Positions 11,301 to 25,300 of a DNA stretch of 64,000 bases are shown here, in pieces. The stretch is from Callaeas wilsoni (lineage: Eukaryota > Chordata > Aves > Passeriformes > Callaeidae). The stretch lies in NCBI GenBank assembly GCA_013398955.1, contig VWPU01012601.1:1-64000 (forward strand). The letters run 5' to 3'. A program made the translations under genes and the position numbers. Below the pieces are notes generated by a model. The model did no database searches. It saw only the letters and a list, made by a program, of their open reading frames with translations, and was not told the origin of the DNA. Every line of letters starts with the position of its first letter. Positions within the stretch are counted from its first letter, which is position 1.

Positions 11301-13741
11301 ATAGAGGTTTACTGAAACTGAAGAATTCCAGGCATATAACCTCCAATGTCTTCACTGCTCAATTGTTCAAAATTCAGCTTCTTTCACTGGCAGTGCCAGA
11401 ATCATTGTCCTCCCCCATGCCATCAGCAACACCAAGTTGTCTAAAAGTGAATGAAGGTGGGTAAAAAGGAAAGGCTTTTAAATCTTTGTTTTACAGGAAG
11501 GTGGACGCAAAAGCCCACAAGCATATTCTTCACCTTAACAAGCTACCTTTAAACTAAAATTATTTTGTTTGTTAATAATTTTTTTTATAATCTGGGAATC
11601 TGTTTCACAATGTGAGGTTTTGTCTGGTTTTGAGTGGTCTGTAGTCCTGAGAGGGATTTGCAATGTAGCTGCTGAAAACACCAGCCAGACTGAGTGTGTG
11701 TCAAGGAACATAATTAGATATTGAGACAGATGATGTGGGCATCGTTAGAGGCAACTTAGAAAATTGCTACCTGGTAAACCCTGCCTTATCTGGGGATTAG
11801 TTACAGTTGACTGTCACAGAAAACCGGGGAGGGGAGCATGGTACATGTGCTGGAGTGTCTGGGACTGATGTCCTGTTGAGAGCTTCCATCAGAGCATTGC
11901 AGAGGTTTAATGAGACACCTTGCTGCACTCAGCCCAGGGGAACACACTTGGGAGCCCCATCCCTTCATGGAAAAACACAGGTGCTGTGCCTCTTGGGGCC
12001 AGAGAGGTGCCTGAAGCTGATGGGAGACTGTCCCTCTACCTGGGTATCACTACAGTCCTATTAATCTTACTATATCGTTGACAAAGGACTGTCTATTTCT
12101 TTTTTTTTTAAATGATAGATTTTGAAAAATGGTAATTTATACAGATGAAAAAGAAAATACTTTATGATATTGAATGCTTCATTATTTGCAGGATTCTTAT
12201 TTGAAATTTCAGTTTAAGCTCTTCATCTTTCTATTTTTATTTGTATGTGATGCAAGTTGACATCACTCGTTTCAAATTAGACTGGATTAAGTGACCCGTC
12301 CTCCTCCTCTGCAGATGTCCTATCCTTTCTGATGTGCAAGCTGGACAAATTGTAAAATACAGTATTTTCTGAAACAAGGAAGACACCACTGCAGACTGAA
12401 TTTTGGTGGTATTTCAGAGTAGGTCTTGGTTGTTTTCCTGTGTAGGCATAAACCAGGAGATAACACACAGGGATGTAACAACCTGCCTGGGAATTACAGA
12501 TCGATTCAGTGGTTTCATATAGCTCAGAAGCTGGCAACAGGATCTTTGGGTGATTGTACTCTATCTCCTATATGCTGATTCAATTTTGGATCAGTAATTA
12601 AGGGATGATACCACTCCTCCATGCAGAGCCAGAATGTTGCTATTTAACCAATGGGTGTGCTGTCACACGGAGTTTTGGAAACCCTGCAAAACTGAAGTCA
12701 CTGACTTCAGTGCATCTCTGAGACTTGCCAAAGAGCAGATATTCAAAGCAGGCTGTCACTTTGTCCGTTCCTGTCAACTGCTCCCACATCATTAGATGGG
12801 TTAATGCTACATTCGTTGAAGGCAAGGGAAGGTAAAATTAGAAATAACTTGAAATGATCCTTCAGCCGACTCAGTTTCCTCTGAGTGTTGAGCCTGCTTT
12901 TTGCCATCCTGTCTTGCTTTATCTACAGTGAACCGAGGTGAACATAGTAAACATAGTTGAAATGTCTTATATTGTAACCAAACCTCACTTGTTTCTGGAA
13001 TGGCCAAGCCTCTATGGAACCAAGACAAATTAGGAAAGAATGTGGCAGAGAGGTGTGAAAAATACACACTATTAAAGTCTTAATTTCTTTGAGGCAAAAA
13101 GGTTCAATGTGAACTGTAGGGTCAGTACCTACGTCTTAAAAGCCTGTAATATGAAACAAAACTAAGTTCATATTTGATAGTGAAACCTTCTAGGGGATGT
13201 TGTCTTCTGAAGACTGATCCCAGGAATAAAATTAAAATCTCACTTGAAATAGCAGAACTGTGCAGAAGGAAGGAATATTAATGCCAATTCAAAAATAATT
13301 AAAGAGAATCCTGAAAGGAATGGCAGATACAATTTTAGGGGAAAATCTATTAGCACACAGTGCTAGCTAACATATAAAATCTATGACTAGCTTAATAAAA
13401 CCACTGGCAGGGGAAAATGAAGTGCTGGATGTCCATTTTTATGAAGTCTCCATGTTGTGCACACCTGAAAGTGATGCAGGGCAACAAGGGAAATGGAGCA
13501 ATAGTTCTGTTGGTTGCAGTTTGAGACATGGCAGGAACAGTCAGTGTTCAGTAACGTTACCCAAACCATTCACTCTCTCGTATGCTGTGGAATTGAAATC
13601 CTCTCATCCTCCTGTTCCTTTAGGCCTGCCTGGTTTCTCATTGTTCATAGGAAAATAAGGATTGAAAAATGCCAACCAGCTGGTTACTGGTGTGTTTGCA
13701 ACACTGATTTTACTGGGGAAAGCACTAAGAGCTTAGTGTGA
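5332..13741. other. No gene seen; long AT-rich unique stretch
   Basis: More than 8 kb without a supportable gene. The longest frame is 9074-9568 on the minus strand (164 codons), which is hydrophobic with no domain and lies in purine-rich DNA where stops are rare on that strand. About 8340-9640 is purine-rich on the + strand. Slightly GC-richer patches at 7340-7660 and 10900-11260 show overlapping frames in several phases and no splice-site support. An AGCAATAAAC motif near 5862 looks like a polyadenylation signal, but I found no LTR around it. Confidence 0.45.
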
Positions 13742-13816
13742 TCTGAGCAACCTGGTCAACCCCGTATCTGACCCACGGTGGGACCAGGGTCCTCCGGAGT
13801 TGTCCTGAAGTGCTAA
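13742..13816 (+). mobile_element. Possible CR1 LINE 3' fragment, degraded
   Basis: The run GAGCAACCTGGTC followed about 30 bases later by GTGGGACCAGG and a CCTCCGGAG stretch resembles the 3' region of avian CR1 read in the sense direction. The terminal octamer repeats of CR1 are not visible, so the end is lost or mutated. CR1 is the dominant LINE of bird genomes and typically leaves short 5'-truncated pieces. The match is short and this call is tentative. Confidence 0.4.
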
Positions 13817-16646
13817 AGATACTTGTGGTTAGGATACTTGCATGCTAGCGTATGACAGCTGTGTGGAAATACTTGGGAGATGCTGAGCAAGGAAAGCACG
13901 CCGCTCACAGCCTCCTGGCCAGGCATGCTGTGGCACCATTTTCTTTTCTGGGTTTTATTTTTTGCCTGTTGTTTTGAGACCTAAAAAATGTACTCATTTG
14001 AAACAAAGGTAACATAACAGCTGATGCATTAAGATATGTTTCCTTTTATAGAATCTCCTATTACATGACATTAAGATCCCACAGGAAATAACTGTATCTG
14101 AAAATTTTAGTAAAACTTGTTCCTTAATTTCAACTAATATGGCACTGCTGTGTCATACTTCTGAACAGGAAAAACATTACAGGTTATTGGTATTCAAGTG
14201 ACTGCACCAAGCGTGCCATCCTTACTTTAAATGCATAATTGATAAATTCTCGAGAAGTGATTTCAAAATTGGACTTGCCTTGTGTATTAATTAGGATTTT
14301 CTCTCAACTGTTCTCATAACGCCTGTGATGAAACAAATCGTTCCTCTGGGCCAGATGGTGCCTTTTGTCAGGTTAACTAAAATACCATGCCTGCTCTATG
14401 GGAACAGTTATGCAAATAATGAATTTGTCACTTCTTTGACCAAGCTAAGAAAAGCAAACAAAAAAAAAAAATCTACAAAAGCTCTGCCCAAAACGTTGAA
14501 AATGGTTTATGGAGCTGTTGGATTAGATTCAAATCCTTTTGCTCTTGTGGATTTGTAACTTACTGTTGAAATTTCCCAGGCTCCAGTGGCATCATTTGGG
14601 GAGCAGAGTGACGTTCCAAAGCACAGGAAGAGCGAGAGTGAAAATGTAATCACAGGTGGAACACTGACATTGGCCAGCAGTGGCTTTAGTTTTGTTTGTT
14701 TGTTTGGAGAGGAATATAATATCGGGAATGTAATTCCTTCTGCCTCGCTAGTGGAGAGCTCAACAGTTCACAGCACGAGGGCCTTTGACTGTAAACATTT
14801 TTAAAAGCAAATGCAAGGAGGTGAGCTTGTTCTCTGATAGTGACAAGCACCGTGCTGGCCCAGAGCAACAGAGACTTCCAGGTAGTGGGACTTTGGTAAA
14901 AGTCAGCCTGTTCCTGCAGATGCATCACTGTGTCTCTGTAAGATGATGCTTCAAAAAGGCAAATGATCCATTACAATTTACTTTCCCTCTCATCCTTCTG
15001 CAAGCATTAAGTACTGTAGTTTATTATCTATCAGCATTGCAAGGGAGAAGCTGGAGGCTAATGCAGAAAAATACGATGGAACTTTGAAATTCTTTTCTCT
15101 CTTTAAAGATTAAAGAAAACCCTAGCCCTTGTTCCACCAGAGAAACTACCTTGTGCCTCTTCAAGTTGTTGTTTTAAGCTTTGAAATGCTAAGGAATATT
15201 CTATTAATCAAATGTCTTTCAGAGCAACTGGATGTGTCTTTTGTAACTGATCAAGAAATAGGTTAATTTTTATAATCCTAGGTTTCTGTCATAAAAGTGG
15301 TGGCATTAAAGCATGAACCAGACTTTTCTGGAGATGACTGTTGTAGCACATTCACCTCACATCTGTGTTCACACCACCTCCTGCTCTTTCTCTCAGTTGC
15401 TGTGTGAACACTGTATCATGGTGCTAAAGGTGACCAGAAGAAAGGTGTTTCATCTCACTGCTGCAGTAGGAAACTTTCTTAGGAGTTTGAGGTTCACTGA
15501 ACTTTCAAGGGACTCTCTTCATTAAACTGCAGGTTGATTATGTATCCCAGTGCTTTCTTAGAGGTATTTCTGTTTCCTACACATTATTTCTAGTAATTCT
15601 TCTGAGAGAGGCACCTCCCCTCTGATTTCCATTCCTGCAGGTTAAGAATTAGATCTTTACCTGCTGTGTGGACCCAGAGTACACAGGCCAAAAGCAGTGC
15701 TTTTGGCTAACACCTGCATGATGAAGTTGTGAGTTGTATTAACCCTCCCAAGTTTCCATGTAGCCCCAGGATTAAGTAAATCAGTTAAGTTACGAATTTG
15801 AGGAAGCTTGAAATGCTGCTTATGGAAAATAGAGCCCTCATTCCGAGTGTTGGTATGCACTCAGGAATGACATTTGTTACTTGAAGGTCTGATATACAAC
15901 CATCTGTTAGCAGAAAAACCTTCTCGACTGCGAGTAGCTTGATAACTCCCTGCACCAGAGATTGGCACAGCGTGCTATTTCCTGAGCTCCACTCCCCTTC
16001 TTGCATCTAATGAATAATGTAAGCAGTGTTTTTCATTGCTACTTACTGTTCAATGAATGGCAGAATGATGTGTGACCTGAATAAATATTTAAGTGCACAA
16101 GTATCTGTGAAATTTTCTTTTTGCTATAAAATGCATTTAAGAATACACTAGGCAATTCAGAAAGGTTAAAGCAGTGAACTGGAATTATCCCAGGGTACAG
16201 GATGGAAAACATATTTGTAGTTTACTCAGCCTCTTCTTTAATGTAAAGGCTAAAGAGGTTTCTGATGAATAATGACTTTTTCATGCATTTTAAATTGCAG
16301 CTGACTTTGTTAAGTGTCAGCGAGGCCCTATAAAACAATAGGAAAGCAGTAGAATAGTGTGGGCAGGTACGTGTGCTGAGCTGCACGCACAGGATTAAAG
16401 CAAGAGGCACTGGGAAGAGGCTTAACATGGCAGATCAGAACTTTGGCAATTCATGCCAAGAGAAGGATGGAGGATGGGCACTTTCCAAAACAGGAAACGG
16501 GTAAAACTCTCATCTAATTGTGGAAGTACAATAAGGACAGCTGCCTTACCTGTTTGAACTCTCAACTATGCATGTTGTTCAGGATGGGGTATTCCTGACA
16601 GTGATTCACTGTGTGCTGAGCCTAGAGCTGCATTTATAGTAGACCC
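13817..16646. other. No gene seen
   Basis: AT-rich unique-looking sequence with short A runs (for example around 14460). Frames of 60-80 codons occur on both strands with no domain, no codon bias and no convincing splice sites. Confidence 0.45.
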
Positions 16647-17387
16647 TGTGAGCTATGGTGACACACTGCCTGCTGCTCTGCTCTGGCTTGGCCTGTTGAC
16701 CCAGGCAGGCACCCTCACAGGAGAGCGGCTCTGCGCCAGACGGGGGCACTTCTGGCCCGAAGCCGTCTGCAACAAGCAGTCTCTGGGCTTTAGTTCGGCT
16801 GGAGCAAAGACAAGGAGGAAAGAGTTGGAATTTCTGTAGCTTTAATCCAAGTTTATTTTCTTGAAGGGGAGCTCACAGAACGACCCCTTACCTCTTTGGG
16901 TACATGTTTTTATAGGGTGACAAAGTGAGAGAGGTATAACAGAGATAGCCAATCCAAAGGTGACACGCGTGACAAAGAACTAATAGAAATATCTCAGGGG
17001 AGGAACTCAGCCTAAGTTACAAATGGTAGTACAGCTAAAGATAATCTTGAAACACACTGTCCTGTGAGAGGCCTGAATCTCTGAAACAAAGAGGAGGCAG
17101 GCACAGGTGACCTCAGGGGTTAAGAATTTTTATGCTGTGGACTCTTCTTTGAACCTATCCTCTGAGGCAGAGTCTGGTGCAGTGAAATTAAACCATTCTG
17201 AATCACCCAAGATAGGCTGGGTCACTGCAACACTATGGTGTTGGTGCTTCTTTGGCTTTGATGCTTTTGCCACAAGAAATTTTTGCCTTTGTGGTTTATA
17301 GGTGATGCAAGATGCTCCTGATAAACAGACCAAAGGTCTGTTGCTGTGGGCCCTTATCTGCAGGTGGTTGATGCATCATCTCCCACA
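16647..17387 (-). mobile_element. Solo LTR, minus strand
   Basis: Read on the minus strand, the element starts TGTGGGAGATGATGC at 17387. It has a TATAAAAA box at about 16910-16917 and an AATAAA polyadenylation signal at 16852-16857 about 55 bp further on, with a CG-richer 200-bp tail. A TATA box followed closely by AATAAA is the U3-R layout of an LTR. The distal end near 16647-16658 is chosen from the TG at the + strand edge and is uncertain. No clear target duplication could be read. No gag, pol or env sequence adjoins it. Confidence 0.65.
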
Positions 17388-20300
17388 AACCTCTTTTCCC
17401 CATGCTTGTTCTTAGTACAGGAAGGCAGAAAGTGAAAGATAACTATACTAAACATTTTCTGTATATTGTTTTGCTTGATTGTTTTTTCCAGTGCATCATA
17501 TTTACTTTGTTAAAACCTATGATTTTCTCAATACTACTCAAAATAGTAGAACTTCTTTTCCTCTAAAGGGATTTTTTGCCTCCTGCAATTCTTAACGTTT
17601 TTACTTGTCTCAATGCCCATTTATGGATGGATTTTATGCATTTAAGATGCACAGTGAAAGCAGAGCTGCTAATTCGTTCTGGCAAATTGGCTGGAAATTG
17701 CCAGGTACTGAGCACTCCCAGACGTTTTAAAGGAAAGTTTTGCCTGGACTGTCTCAAGGGTGTGCTTATTTTGTTTAAACTGGTTCAGTAATTTCTCATC
17801 ATTCGAGAAGCTCTTGGCCTGTTACCTTTTCAAATGTAGATTCAAACCCATGCCTGTCTCTTGTTAGTATTTTTTATTAACAAATACTAAGTAAATTGAT
17901 CAGTTCTAAGGTACAGTAAGAGTATTTGCAATTGATGGTATTTATAAGAAGCAGGAAAATCAAGATTTGCAGTGTTTTCTGCATTTTATTTCTCTTAAAA
18001 TTAAAAGCATGAAGATACATATGCAAAGATATGCAAATTTGGGTGCATTTTTGGTATTTATGGAAGAAGGCATCCAATTTTGAAGTGGGATCTGGAACAT
18101 CGTGTATGAGTGCCACAGACTGCACGGGGGGAGTAATCTGCAAAGGGGTTTCAGAACAGCAGCACTGAGAATAGAGTGATCTGGGGTTAGGTAATGGTGT
18201 CTGTCCCTGTCGGATGTTCAATTCAGACCCTGTCTGGAAAGCAGATAAAAATGGACTTGAGCATGGCATAAGCGATCAGACAACACGGGCAGCTGTCTCA
18301 GTGAGCAGAACGTGAAGAACAGCCCCCTGGCAGGGTATTACTGCCGTGAGTGGTTGCTGTGTCTGTAGAAAGTGCTGCCCCATGGTTACAAAGCTGTGGT
18401 CCAAGTCAGCCAGGGTTTGAGAGAATTCTTGCTGCCATTGAAATCAACAGCAAAACTTGCACTGACTTTTACTCAGAGCAAGATTTCTTCTCTCACTTTT
18501 CCTAAGAACAGAGGAACAGTAACCACAAAGACCAAGGTTTTCAAAGTTACCAGAAGGATTTAAAGTGCCCTGAAAACATAAACTGTGGGTGTTTGTTTCC
18601 CTTGGGCAGCTCTTGCAGTCTGAATTCTCTGTTAATGTGAAACACCAATGAAATATTAAGGACTCTCAGAGTGAGGACACACCACAGTCACTGTATGTGG
18701 ATTGCTGATCTGGCCATTCAGCAGGGGCCAGCCCTCATCTGTCAGTGCACAGAGATACAAATCCAGGGCAAGAGATTTGTAGCTTGTCTGGAAGTGGTAT
18801 TTCTCTTGCAAAAAGAGTATTTGAGTTGCAGAATTAGCAGGCATACAAAAATTGTAATGGAGGAGTACACACAGGTACCCCTGGGGTTGCTGACATTGAG
18901 CTGGGAAGAGCACAGCTGAGTAAGAGCACAAATAAACTTTTTACAGACATGAAGGCCTTCTGAGCTTTCCAACAGAAAACCAGGTAACATTCTCAGTTAA
19001 TGAAGTGTCAGACTGGAACCATGGCACAACCTAATTAAGCACTGGCCACATGAACATGCTGGTAGTAACTGCTGAAAACAGTTTCCTTCCTCCTGCCTTC
19101 GTTCTAATCCAAGCATTGGTGTTACAGGGCAATTCTTGGTCTTTGAAGAAACACAAGTTTTGTTTAGGAATTTGATGGGTACATAGGATAGGACTGAGTT
19201 CACCTCTGAACTGTAAGAAGTGTATCCATCTGTTTGACATTATCAAGTACCCTAATGCCACCTATGTTCTTTAGAGCAGGTCTTCATTTCACCAGTTCAC
19301 AAAAAATGCTCATATCTTAACAGAAAGCAGCAAGGAACCCAAGAGATAAGTGTGGCATCTGTTTTTGTTCCCTCATTCATGGGTTTATAAAAATGTTCTT
19401 GTCTTATTACAAGAGAAAGAGAAAAGCCAACACTTGAAAGTTTTGTAAAGTGTCTGAATCAGTGTTTGTTCTGTGCTGTTCTCAGCGCTGTAGATATTTT
19501 TTGGTAAGTTTTTTTCACAGAGAGATTTGTTTGTTAAGAAGAGAGGAGTGGAAGATTGCCCACGGTCTCTCCATGAGCGAACCAAACAAGTGTTTGTGCT
19601 TGGCTGTTTGAAACAGGTGCTATTCAAACTCTAAAACAGCTCTAAGTTTTCTTTTTTGAACAAGAGTGAACATAACAATCAGTATGGTCACTATCACTCT
19701 TTGTCCCAGAATTGAGCAATGTCTTCCAGGCTGAATCTGATTGGGACATTGCTCTCCTGTCAAGGCCCAGTTGCCTCATCTCTCAAGGGTATGGAATTCT
19801 GTTGGTAATTCATTTGCTGAATCACAGAGTGACTTGGTGTTTCTTCCTCTGCCCTCTCCACTCCCAGTTTCAAACTCTGAACAAAGCTAATAATTTCTGC
19901 TGCCAAACTTCCAAGAGAATAAAATTAAGAGAGTCCCGGAACTGGGAAAGTGTATGAAAAAGCCATTTCCATTCTGTTCTGCCGTTTGTGCCAGAGGCTT
20001 TTTGTGGCCTTTGAGTGTCAGACCCAAGGTGTGCATTCAGAACAACAGCCTGTAACAAAATGTATTTGCATATTGTTCTGTACCACAGAATGCTAAAGGG
20101 AAATGTACAGTTTCACTTCCCTCAGCCTGTTCATTGAAACCATGAAGTTAAGCAACATGTGTTTGTAAATCCCATCCATGTCTTTGTAAAAGGGCAGATA
20201 CTTACTTTTATTTACTTTTGTTCACAGAGAAGAATTGAAGAATAATCCAATCTGAAGTACCTAAATGATATGATTGGTTTTATTTTTTGTGTACTTGAAT

Positions 20301-22162
20301 TGTATTTTTTGATTTTTATGTATTTATTGTTGTAACAATACAGCTTTCTTAATTAATATGAATGATCAAGAAATTGGAACTTAGAGGTTACTAAGAGAGA
20401 CCAATTGAACTAAAAATTCCTGCAGACACTAAGCAACCCTAAACTAAAATATTTGTGTCAAAAGTCCCATTAGAGCAAATCCATAGGTCAAGTGAAAGTA
20501 GACATGAGTTAGGCATTTAAATATTTGTAGTTCTGTATTTCCAAAATAAAAACTGTAACAGTCTGAATAAATAAAACTCCGAAAAGATTTTGGTTGGAAA
20601 ATGTACATGAATTAAATGGAACTAGTTAGAATTACAAAAGGTGATAAAACTTTGAAATCTGAAGTGTTGCTGCTTCCAGGCCTTGTACTGGCTGGCTTTT
20701 AAATGTTGCCAGCCTGACAGAATGTGGTAGATCAGCTTTAATCTCTGGAATGGCCCACGGCTCGGATCCTTTGAATCTGTAATACAGAAAGACAATAACT
20801 AATTTCTGTGTATCTGGAAATTAGGTTTTAAAAAATACAATTAACATGGATTCCAGCTACTGAACAAGGATGTTTTATCCCTCCAAAGAAGGAGGATTAA
20901 GGGTAAGTACACAGAAGCATTGCCAAAGCTTTCTTTCATTTTTTGGACTTGTTATTGTTTTTCTCTTTGTTTTCAGATATGGGTAATCTTAAGACCTGCA
21001 ATTAAGAGAGGAAAGAGGAAGCAAGACTAAATAAATTAACAAGAGCAGAGGTTAAATTAACATAACCAGTGTCACTGAATGGAGCCACCTGAAAATTCAG
21101 AACTGCCAGAAAATTCCAGTTTCCAGAGGGAGAGAGTCATTTTGACAGCCAGTTTCTGGCTGATATTCGCAGTTTTGAGTACTTGCATATTTTACTGAGT
21201 TTATTGAGATTATATTTTATTGTGAGGCGGGATCACTTGATTCGGTGAAAGCTATGTGCCCTGTGCAGGTGGGAGAACACAGCATGTGTGGCAAAAGAGA
21301 AATGCTCCTGTTCAAGTAACAAAGGCATCAAAAGTTCTAAAATATCAGGGCATATCCCCACTCTGGCAATTCTTAACACTAGTGCTACTGATAATCAACT
21401 TCTTTTAGTAGCAAAATGCTGATGTGATCAAGAGGAGATTTCTGTCATGCAGGCTGTCCTAATAGTGAGCAGGGCCAGTGTCTAGAACTTTCACTGGAAG
21501 ACTAACATCACGCTTTGAGGTATGATACTGGGTTTGTACATTTTTAATATGTAATTTATATGTTTTTATGTTAAGTTGCCAAATTAGAAAGTTTTGTCAT
21601 GTGGAGAACTGTATAATGCAGAATAAGAGGGCACATTCTCAGGAGAGGCACAAGAGCAACGATTTGGTTTGACAGCAGTTTTGTTTTCTAAAATACATCC
21701 AACATACTGCATGGCATTTTATTTTTCTGCCAGATTAATTATGCAGCTTCCCATTTCCCCCTGCCATCACTAGTGTTATTTTATCCAGGCATGAGCCTCC
21801 AGCTGGGCTGGCTGTGTCCAGGGAAGCTCATGCCAGGCAGTCGGGCTGCACTTGTGTGTTCTTCTTGCTCCACACCACAGTTCCAGCACTTCTGTTTCCT
21901 GGGGTGTGTGGCATGTCCATTCAACTTACATGGCAGACATAGAAGTGCTAGAGCAGTCCTCTGCATGGCTTGGGGAAAGAGCATTTACACCCCAGAGTGT
22001 CACCAAAGCTGCAGCTGTGCTTTGTTTGGGATCCAGCACATGCTCTTGGGAAGTACCAAGGCAGTCTCCCAAAGCTGAGGGAACAATGCTCCGTGCCAGT
22101 TCCCTGGTTGGAGGGTTTGTTCTTCTTTGGTCTAGAAGCAGATTGTAGCTAAAATACTCTGA
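17388..22162. other. No gene seen
   Basis: AT-rich unique-looking DNA. The region 18656-18990 has overlapping frames on both strands, which argues against any one being coding. The interval 20060-21700 is particularly AT-rich with almost no open frames. No RNA gene or clear repeat was found. Confidence 0.45.
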
Positions 22163-22310
22163 TCACAGAATCCCAGAATAGGATTGGGTTGTAAGGGGCA
22201 CTAAAGCTTATTTCATTGCAATCCCATGCCATAAGCAGGGACACCTTCTGCAAGACCAGGTTGCTCAGAGCCCCATCCATTTCTGTACTTTCATGGAGAC
22301 CTCCCTGTGA
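22163..22310 (-). mobile_element. CR1 LINE 3' fragment, minus strand
   Basis: On the + strand the piece begins CACAGAATCCCAGAATAGG, the reverse complement of a degraded CR1 3' terminus with its short repeated ends. It continues through GGGACACCTTCTGCAAGACC and AGGTTGCTCAGAGCCCCATCC, which are highly characteristic of the antisense CR1 3' region. It fades after about 22275, so the left (5') limit of the element is approximate. It is a dead, truncated copy with no reverse transcriptase. Confidence 0.85.
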
Positions 22311-25300
22311 TTCTCTATGTGTGATGATAATCACAGCTGATGTCATTTTTCTAATGTGCTTGCACAGTTCTAGGGGGATTTTATTATTATTACTTTGTTC
22401 TTATGAGGGTTTTTTCCAGCATAACTTCCTGTGCAATACTGTTTAACTTGTTGCTAGACTGTCAAAGAGACATTCTCAAGGGAAGGTGGCACATTTTTTC
22501 TGAGGCCAGAAAAAATTTCCTTGCAGGAAAAAAAGTCTCTATTCATTTTAAAATTGATTTAAAGATCCATTGGGAAGAAATTTTGATCTAAATTTTTTTG
22601 TAAGTATTACAAACTTCTGTTGAGTGCACATTCCCATAATTTTCTTCAACAGCATCTACTATGCTATGACAATTGAGAGAGATAATTTAGTTATACCTGC
22701 GTGTAGCAAGGTTTTGTTGACAGTTAAATTGTCTCAGCAATACCTCTAACACATCATGCAAAGCAGTCCAAGGTTCAGTCTCTTTCTGCCTGTTAGCTGG
22801 GTCTTGGTGATATTTATTATCGGATACTTTGTCTTGTAATGGTGATTACAGCTCAGTGACACTCCCAGTGAAACCCTTTTCCTGCATACTGAATTACAAT
22901 TATCTGGACTGAAATAATACTTTTATAGTTTATTATGTTTTTTAAAATTACAAGCGACTCTTTTAAATATTTTCAATGTTTAGAAGAAATCGTCGTTTGA
23001 AAATTACTTATACCTTTGCAGAGCAGCTTTGGTAGAAAACAGACAGGATGTTTTGTTTGAGCATCCAGCAGGGCTTCGGGTGACTTAATTGTCATCAGAT
23101 TTATTCAGCTGGGTTTTACCTCAGAGAGGAGAAGCTGCTGCTGCCAGGGGTGTCCTGCACAGCACAGTAGAGTTCACACAGGAGCACTTTTAGCAAACAT
23201 TCCCTCCTGTTGCCGGGACTGCAGGTAGCAGCAACACAGCAAACGATTCCCACTGTCTTCCTGTGACACAATTTTTGGGAGGCCTTCTTAAGTAATAAGA
23301 GCTTTCAAAATGTACTAACTGGGTGGGCATCCAGGCCATGTCTTCTGCTCTTTGCCAAATGTTCTTATAAGAGAAAATGCTCTCAAATTCCTGTACTAAT
23401 AAGAACTTCCTAGCAAGGCTGAGTTTTTGTATTAATTACAGTAGTAAGTGGTGTCAAGAAATGCAAACGTAAAATATTTGAAAACTTGTAAAACAACTTT
23501 AACGTTGTTTTCAAATTAGCTTTTAAACTAATGCTGTTTCTAGACATTTATTTTTCATATATAGAAGAAATAATATTAGAAAAAACAATATAGGGAGAAA
23601 TTTGGAAATGCGGAAGAGAAGCACTGTTTGCTTCATGGATATAGAATTACTGGAGAATTAAATCAGGGATTCTTTTATCCAAATATATCTGAGTTTTGAA
23701 GCAGGTTTCAGAAACACTGTGTTTCTTCATACGCTGTTCACTTTATCAATGTCATAATGACCCTGTATGCAACGTTCTAGAGTCCGTCAAAGTGCTAACA
23801 AGATTATATAATTTATTAAATTTATTCATAAGGATAAGAAAATAGTGCAAACCAGAATATTTTGCTGAGAAGGATCCTTTGGTGAGATTTCAGTTTCCCT
23901 GATTTTTAAGCAGAAATGAGTTCCCTAATATCCTGCCTAGTGAGTTTGGACAGCAGCTACAGGAACAGCAGGCGTGTGAGCAGGGCCAGTCCACCAGAGT
24001 CTGTAGGCAGCTGCAGAGCAGAAAACATTCTTTTCATTATGTCTGCTGTCTCCCTTCTCAGCTTATTACTCCCTCTAGTTAATGGGAGATAGATCTGAAA
24101 CACACAAGGGAAATAAAAAGAAGGACAATGATAGAAATAACAGACAATTCTTGATAATAATGGGGCTCTGAAGGTAGAACTTGTGTTTGATTTATTGTGG
24201 TGTCTTGTAGTAGACATGGAAAGAAAATACTGCTCTTGAAAGTTTTTTAATCTTTCTTAATTTAAAATCTGAATGAAAGCTAATGGAAAACAAAAAATTC
24301 TGCTCTCTGCAATGTTATCCCCATATTTTAACATCCTAGATGATGTAATCAACAACCTCTTTAAATTGTTCTTCACTCGTGGTACCACTTCACCCTTTAG
24401 AAATCTTTTAATATATTTTCATTTTGTAAAGAAGCTGTTCCCTGTTTTTTTCTGTGATAAGTGTTCCTCCTTATTTCTTTTTATTTTTTATTCCTTTCTT
24501 TTTTTTTTAGAGACAGTAAAATGCTCCTACTTGTGCTATTCCCCCTCCCTGCCCCCCAAATCTCTTAGTAACAACTACTGTTCAGTACATGGGAGGAATT
24601 CAGGCAGAGCCCAACTGGCACAGCCGTGGCAATTCCTGGGCTGCTGGGAGTGACCACACCTCATCCATGTGCAAGTGGTTTCAGTGGGAAGTGGTGGTGT
24701 CCACAGGGTCCTACTAATGGATATAGAGGCAGGAAAAGTTTCAGAGAGGAAAGATGACCAATAGGTTAATGGTCAACAAGTAATTTACTGACTGGTTTCA
24801 TTTGCCTTTTAGCCAATTTTCCACCATTTATTATTAAGTGTTGTCTTATAACACAGGACTTTCCCTACCTTCAGCTGAGTATCTCATTAAGTTTGCCTTT
24901 ATTCCTCATTACTGGCCAGTTAAAGAAACATCTGTCTTCTGGAGCATCAAGTGATGAGGTAATACACAGTCAAAGCAGCATTCAGTACATTTGAAGTATT
25001 TTGTATTTTAAGATTTCCACTAGAATATCATCTAGAAATGAAGTTCTGCTACCTCTAAACTATTTTCATCTGTCCTTGCATCTGAAATCAATGTTTAATG
25101 CATTGGCTCTCTACTGAACCACTCTACCAGTTTCCTAATTTGTTTTGGGATATATTGTACTGCTTACTTCATTATTTGTTGGCTTGTGACTCTTCTAATA
25201 TATATAAGGGATTAATTTTATAAGATGCTGAGTACCCCTGTGCACTATCTCCAAATGGTACTATGACACAAGGACACATGCCTGGATCAGTCATTTAACC

